From NCBI GenBank assembly GCA_003446015.1, contig DMBU01000070.1, positions 1-7,099 on the forward strand: 7,099 nucleotides of DNA, in the 5' to 3' direction. How positions within the stretch are numbered: the stretch's first letter is position 1; every line of letters begins with the position of its first letter. The notes below the pieces were generated by a model. It saw nothing but the letters and a program-made list of their open reading frames with translations. It searched no databases and was not told where the DNA came from. This DNA is from Bacteroidales bacterium. GTDB lineage: Bacteria > Bacteroidota > Bacteroidia > Bacteroidales > UBA12077. Shown here piece by piece: positions 5,132 to 7,099 of the stretch. The translations under genes and the position numbers were made by a program.

Positions 5132-6007
5132 CTATTTTGCCTTTTTCTCGTAATACGCAGCTTTTTGTTTATCGTCATAACGAGTATATATTTTTGCTAG
5201 ATATCCTGCATATTCTGGTTTAGGATCGATATTGTGTAGTTTTAGGAAATAATCGCGAGATTTTTGAAAGTTAGGCCATACCTCATCCAGTGCTTTAAGC
5301 AATTTTTTATACTGGCTCGATGTTCTGTGTTCTTTATATGCTTTCATCTCTGTTGTGTAAAGATTTTCAGCTTTCCAGAAATATTTCTCGGCATAATATT
5401 CAAGAACAGTGGTGTTATTAGAATCTATATTAGAAATTTGTTTTGCAAGATTATCACACTCAACTGTATTATTTAAGTTTTTATTTATTGTAAGATAACT
5501 TGCTAATAAATTAACATCAGATTGAGCTTGTTCTTTTAACTGGGACCATATATTCATAGCTAACTCCCAATTCTCACTTTCTACATATGTTTCGATTAAT
5601 CGGACATTAACAGTTTTTATATTTACTCCCTGGGGATATTTCTCCCTATAAGTTTCAAGTGCTGTAATTTCTTTGGATAAATTATCGATTACTCTGTATA
5701 CTTTTGCAAGAGATTCGTACAATTCAGGCGATGAATATTGCAATTCTTTAGCTGATTCAAGAAATTTTTGAGCTTTATCAAATTGCTCTAATTGCAGAGC
5801 TGAGATTCCTGCATTAGCATATACCGGAGCTTTTGCTTTTTTGCCATTACTTTCGAGACTTTCAATTATCTGGTCGTACGATTTAAGTGCTTCTTCATAA
5901 TTTTGGGAATTAAAAGCTGTATTTCCTTCTTCAATAAATTTTGATGATGCGCATGATTGTATAATAATAACCAAAATGATTAATTTAATAGCATTGAAAA
6001 CTCTCAT
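5132..6007 (-). CDS. TPR-repeat lipoprotein
   Basis: Predicted envelope lipoprotein of 291 aa, no known catalytic role. Residues 1-18 are a type II signal peptide: Arg2 and Lys8, a hydrophobic run LIILVIII (9-16), then QSC with the lipidated Cys19. The residues after Cys19 (ASSKF) lack the acidic cluster used for surface export in Bacteroidota, so it probably faces the periplasm. Tetratricopeptide-like helix pairs follow at about 24-52, 60-92, 94-126 and 133-163, and less regular helices continue to the end. A final TPR-like pair covers about 265-291. Such proteins usually act as scaffolds for assembly or binding. ATG at 6007 is supported by the signal peptide and a -7 element 27 nt upstream. 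The FAD oxidoreductase gene ends 59 bp upstream on the same strand. No partner can be inferred; link to the biosynthetic genes is by position only. Confidence 0.88.
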   Translation of the reverse strand: MRVFNAIKLIILVIIIQSCASSKFIEEGNTAFNSQNYEEALKSYDQIIESLESNGKKAKAPVYANAGISALQLEQFDKAQKFLESAKELQYSSPELYESLAKVYRVIDNLSKEITALETYREKYPQGVNIKTVNVRLIETYVESENWELAMNIWSQLKEQAQSDVNLLASYLTINKNLNNTVECDNLAKQISNIDSNNTTVLEYYAEKYFWKAENLYTTEMKAYKEHRTSSQYKKLLKALDEVWPNFQKSRDYFLKLHNIDPKPEYAGYLAKIYTRYDDKQKAAYYEKKAK

Positions 6008-6034
6008 GATTTTTTCTTTTTTGTTTGAAGTTTA

Positions 6035-6042
6035 CAAAAGTA
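6035..6042 (-). promoter_or_regulatory. candidate -7 promoter element of the TPR lipoprotein gene
   Basis: The minus strand reads TACTTTTG, an exact TAnnTTTG match, ending 27 nt before the ATG at 6007. The leader is A-rich with no Shine-Dalgarno sequence. No -33 TTG is seen; the upstream bases are an A/T tract with nine T (plus strand 6046-6054). No terminator hairpin separates it from the gene before, so read-through is also possible. Confidence 0.42.
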
Positions 6043-6066
6043 AGGTTTTTTTTTAAAAGGTAAATT

Positions 6067-7099
6067 CTAATTGGACCAGGAGTTATTATATTCCTTGACC
6101 AATTTGGACGAATTCAATTCAGCTAAACCAATTTTACCATCTATATAACTTGCAAGGAGATTGAACTTTTCCTTATTTTCTTTTTTTAATATTAATGTAA
6201 CCGAGTTAATGGCAGCCTTAGCGCAGATTGGAACTCCACCACCCAGATCAGACCAATGCCCACCTAAAACCAGATTCTTAACCGGAGTTTGGTGATGTGC
6301 AATTCCAGCCTGCATGTTTTCTTTCCCGGGTCGGGCCCCCATCATGGTTCCGTTTTTATTCCCGGTATATCTTAAATAGGTAATTGGAGTAGAAACATCA
6401 TAAAATAAGATATGAGTTTTTAAATCAATGGAAAGTTCCTTTTCAACACGTTGAATTAATATATCGGCAACTTCGGTTTTAATCTGGTTGTATTTTTCAC
6501 CACGAAGGTAATTTCCTTTTTCGTCCTTTGTGCAACCCCAATAATCTTTATAATCAATATAAGCCGGAATATACAAGGTTAATAAGCCTTTCCCCTCAGG
6601 TGCAAGAGATTTATCCCTGACTGAAGGAGCCAATATACTAATATCAGAAATTAAAGGATCTCCGCTATCGTGATCATTCCTATTAATTCCTTCTTTGCTG
6701 ATACAAATTAATTCCTGCCCGATTCCTAAATTTTCGGCAGGACAGTCTAATGCTATAGATACTGTTACTGCTGAACTGTAAAGAACTGCATCGTTAAGTT
6801 TTTGTTTAAATTTTTGAGAAACAATATGATCGGATAGCATTTTAGTGTACAAGGTTTCAATGTCATTAGTCGAAATTACATATTTGCTTTTAATTTGATA
6901 TTCATTTCCTTTTTGAGAATAAACAACACTTTCGCATGATTTATCTTTAATCACCAGCTTTTTTACTTCTGCATTAAATATAAAATCATTTTTTAGTTGT
7001 TCATTTACGTAGGTAAGCCAATGGATAAATACTCTGGCACCACCTTTTTCAGGAGTCTGATAACCGTTGTGATATGCCCATGCAATTGGGAATAAACAA
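6067..7099 (-). CDS. phytoene desaturase/carotenoid isomerase-like FAD oxidoreductase (N-terminus outside window)
   Basis: Partial gene, 343 C-terminal residues visible; the frame stays open to the right edge. A GTG at 6954 is an internal valine, not a start, because the sequence upstream of it is still family-like. Visible residues 16-27 (PEKGGARVFIHW) match the P-x-GG block of the CrtI/CrtISO/RetSat group, and 64-74 (SKYVISTNDIE) the strand that precedes its nucleotide loop. NLVLGGHWSDLGGGVPICAK (275-294) is the C-terminal FAD-binding motif with its Gly triplet. The N-terminal GxGxxG FAD fold must lie beyond the window; the family is usually near 500 aa. Members desaturate, saturate or isomerise polyenes and also occur in non-carotenoid lipid pathways. 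The substrate is unknown. No carotenoid gene (crtB, crtZ, crtY) is visible, so carotenoid synthesis is only one option. The stop lies 59 bp before the lipoprotein ATG. Confidence 0.85.
   Translation of the reverse strand, partial: CLFPIAWAYHNGYQTPEKGGARVFIHWLTYVNEQLKNDFIFNAEVKKLVIKDKSCESVVYSQKGNEYQIKSKYVISTNDIETLYTKMLSDHIVSQKFKQKLNDAVLYSSAVTVSIALDCPAENLGIGQELICISKEGINRNDHDSGDPLISDISILAPSVRDKSLAPEGKGLLTLYIPAYIDYKDYWGCTKDEKGNYLRGEKYNQIKTEVADILIQRVEKELSIDLKTHILFYDVSTPITYLRYTGNKNGTMMGARPGKENMQAGIAHHQTPVKNLVLGGHWSDLGGGVPICAKAAINSVTLILKKENKEKFNLLASYIDGKIGLAELNSSKLVKEYNNSWSN

Noticed and set aside
5264..5476. A 70-residue plus-strand open frame
   Set aside because: Antisense to the TPR lipoprotein; cysteine- and phenylalanine-rich as expected for a shadow frame.
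6067..6954. Complete oxidoreductase starting at GTG 6954
   Set aside because: The frame stays open to the window edge and the residues upstream, including PEKGGARVF, match the family, so the gene is cut by the window.

Overview
The window is AT-rich chromosomal DNA, most likely from a member of the Bacteroidota, perhaps a marine or sediment Marinilabiliales-type lineage (the order is a guess). Three things point there: TAnnTTTG-type -7 elements 27-30 nt upstream of several start codons, A-rich leaders without clear Shine-Dalgarno sequences, and a lipoprotein with a short Bacteroidota-like signal peptide ending in QSC. It holds five complete protein genes and one cut by the right edge, and no RNA genes that I can see.

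Layout. At 1-116 there is a short non-coding stretch, GC-richer in its first 66 bases. At 117-1082 (+) lies a divergent stand-alone 3-hydroxyacyl-CoA dehydrogenase, followed at 1169-2389 (+) by a FabF-type beta-ketoacyl synthase with an intact Cys-His-His triad. At 2497-3384 (-) is a solitary Mrr-type restriction endonuclease, with a -7 promoter element and, just upstream of that, a rho-independent terminator belonging to the next gene. At 3538-4875 (-) is a PaaK-family adenylate-forming ligase, at 5132-6007 (-) a TPR lipoprotein, and from 6067 to the right edge (-) a phytoene-desaturase/carotenoid-isomerase-like FAD oxidoreductase lacking its N-terminus.

How the genes may work together. The ketosynthase, hydroxyacyl-CoA dehydrogenase, PaaK-like ligase and CrtI-like oxidoreductase together resemble part of a fatty-acid/polyene or aryl-lipid biosynthesis locus: activate an acid, extend it, reduce it, then desaturate or isomerise it. 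No acyl carrier protein, dehydratase, ketoreductase of the SDR type or acyltransferase lies in the window, so the product cannot be named. The Mrr gene looks like an unrelated defence gene lodged between the two convergent biosynthetic genes.

The most unusual signal is non-coding. Three genes (ketosynthase, PaaK-like ligase, TPR lipoprotein) each carry a tandem array with an exact 7-base period starting 3-9 nt after the stop codon, G/T-rich in the sense direction in all three cases. The arrays behind the ketosynthase and the ligase share the order of their unit variants and form an inverted pair around mrr. A separate 8-base-period array lies between the lipoprotein and ligase genes. These may be 3'-UTR elements, slippage-prone repeats, or traces of a repeat family at which mrr was inserted.
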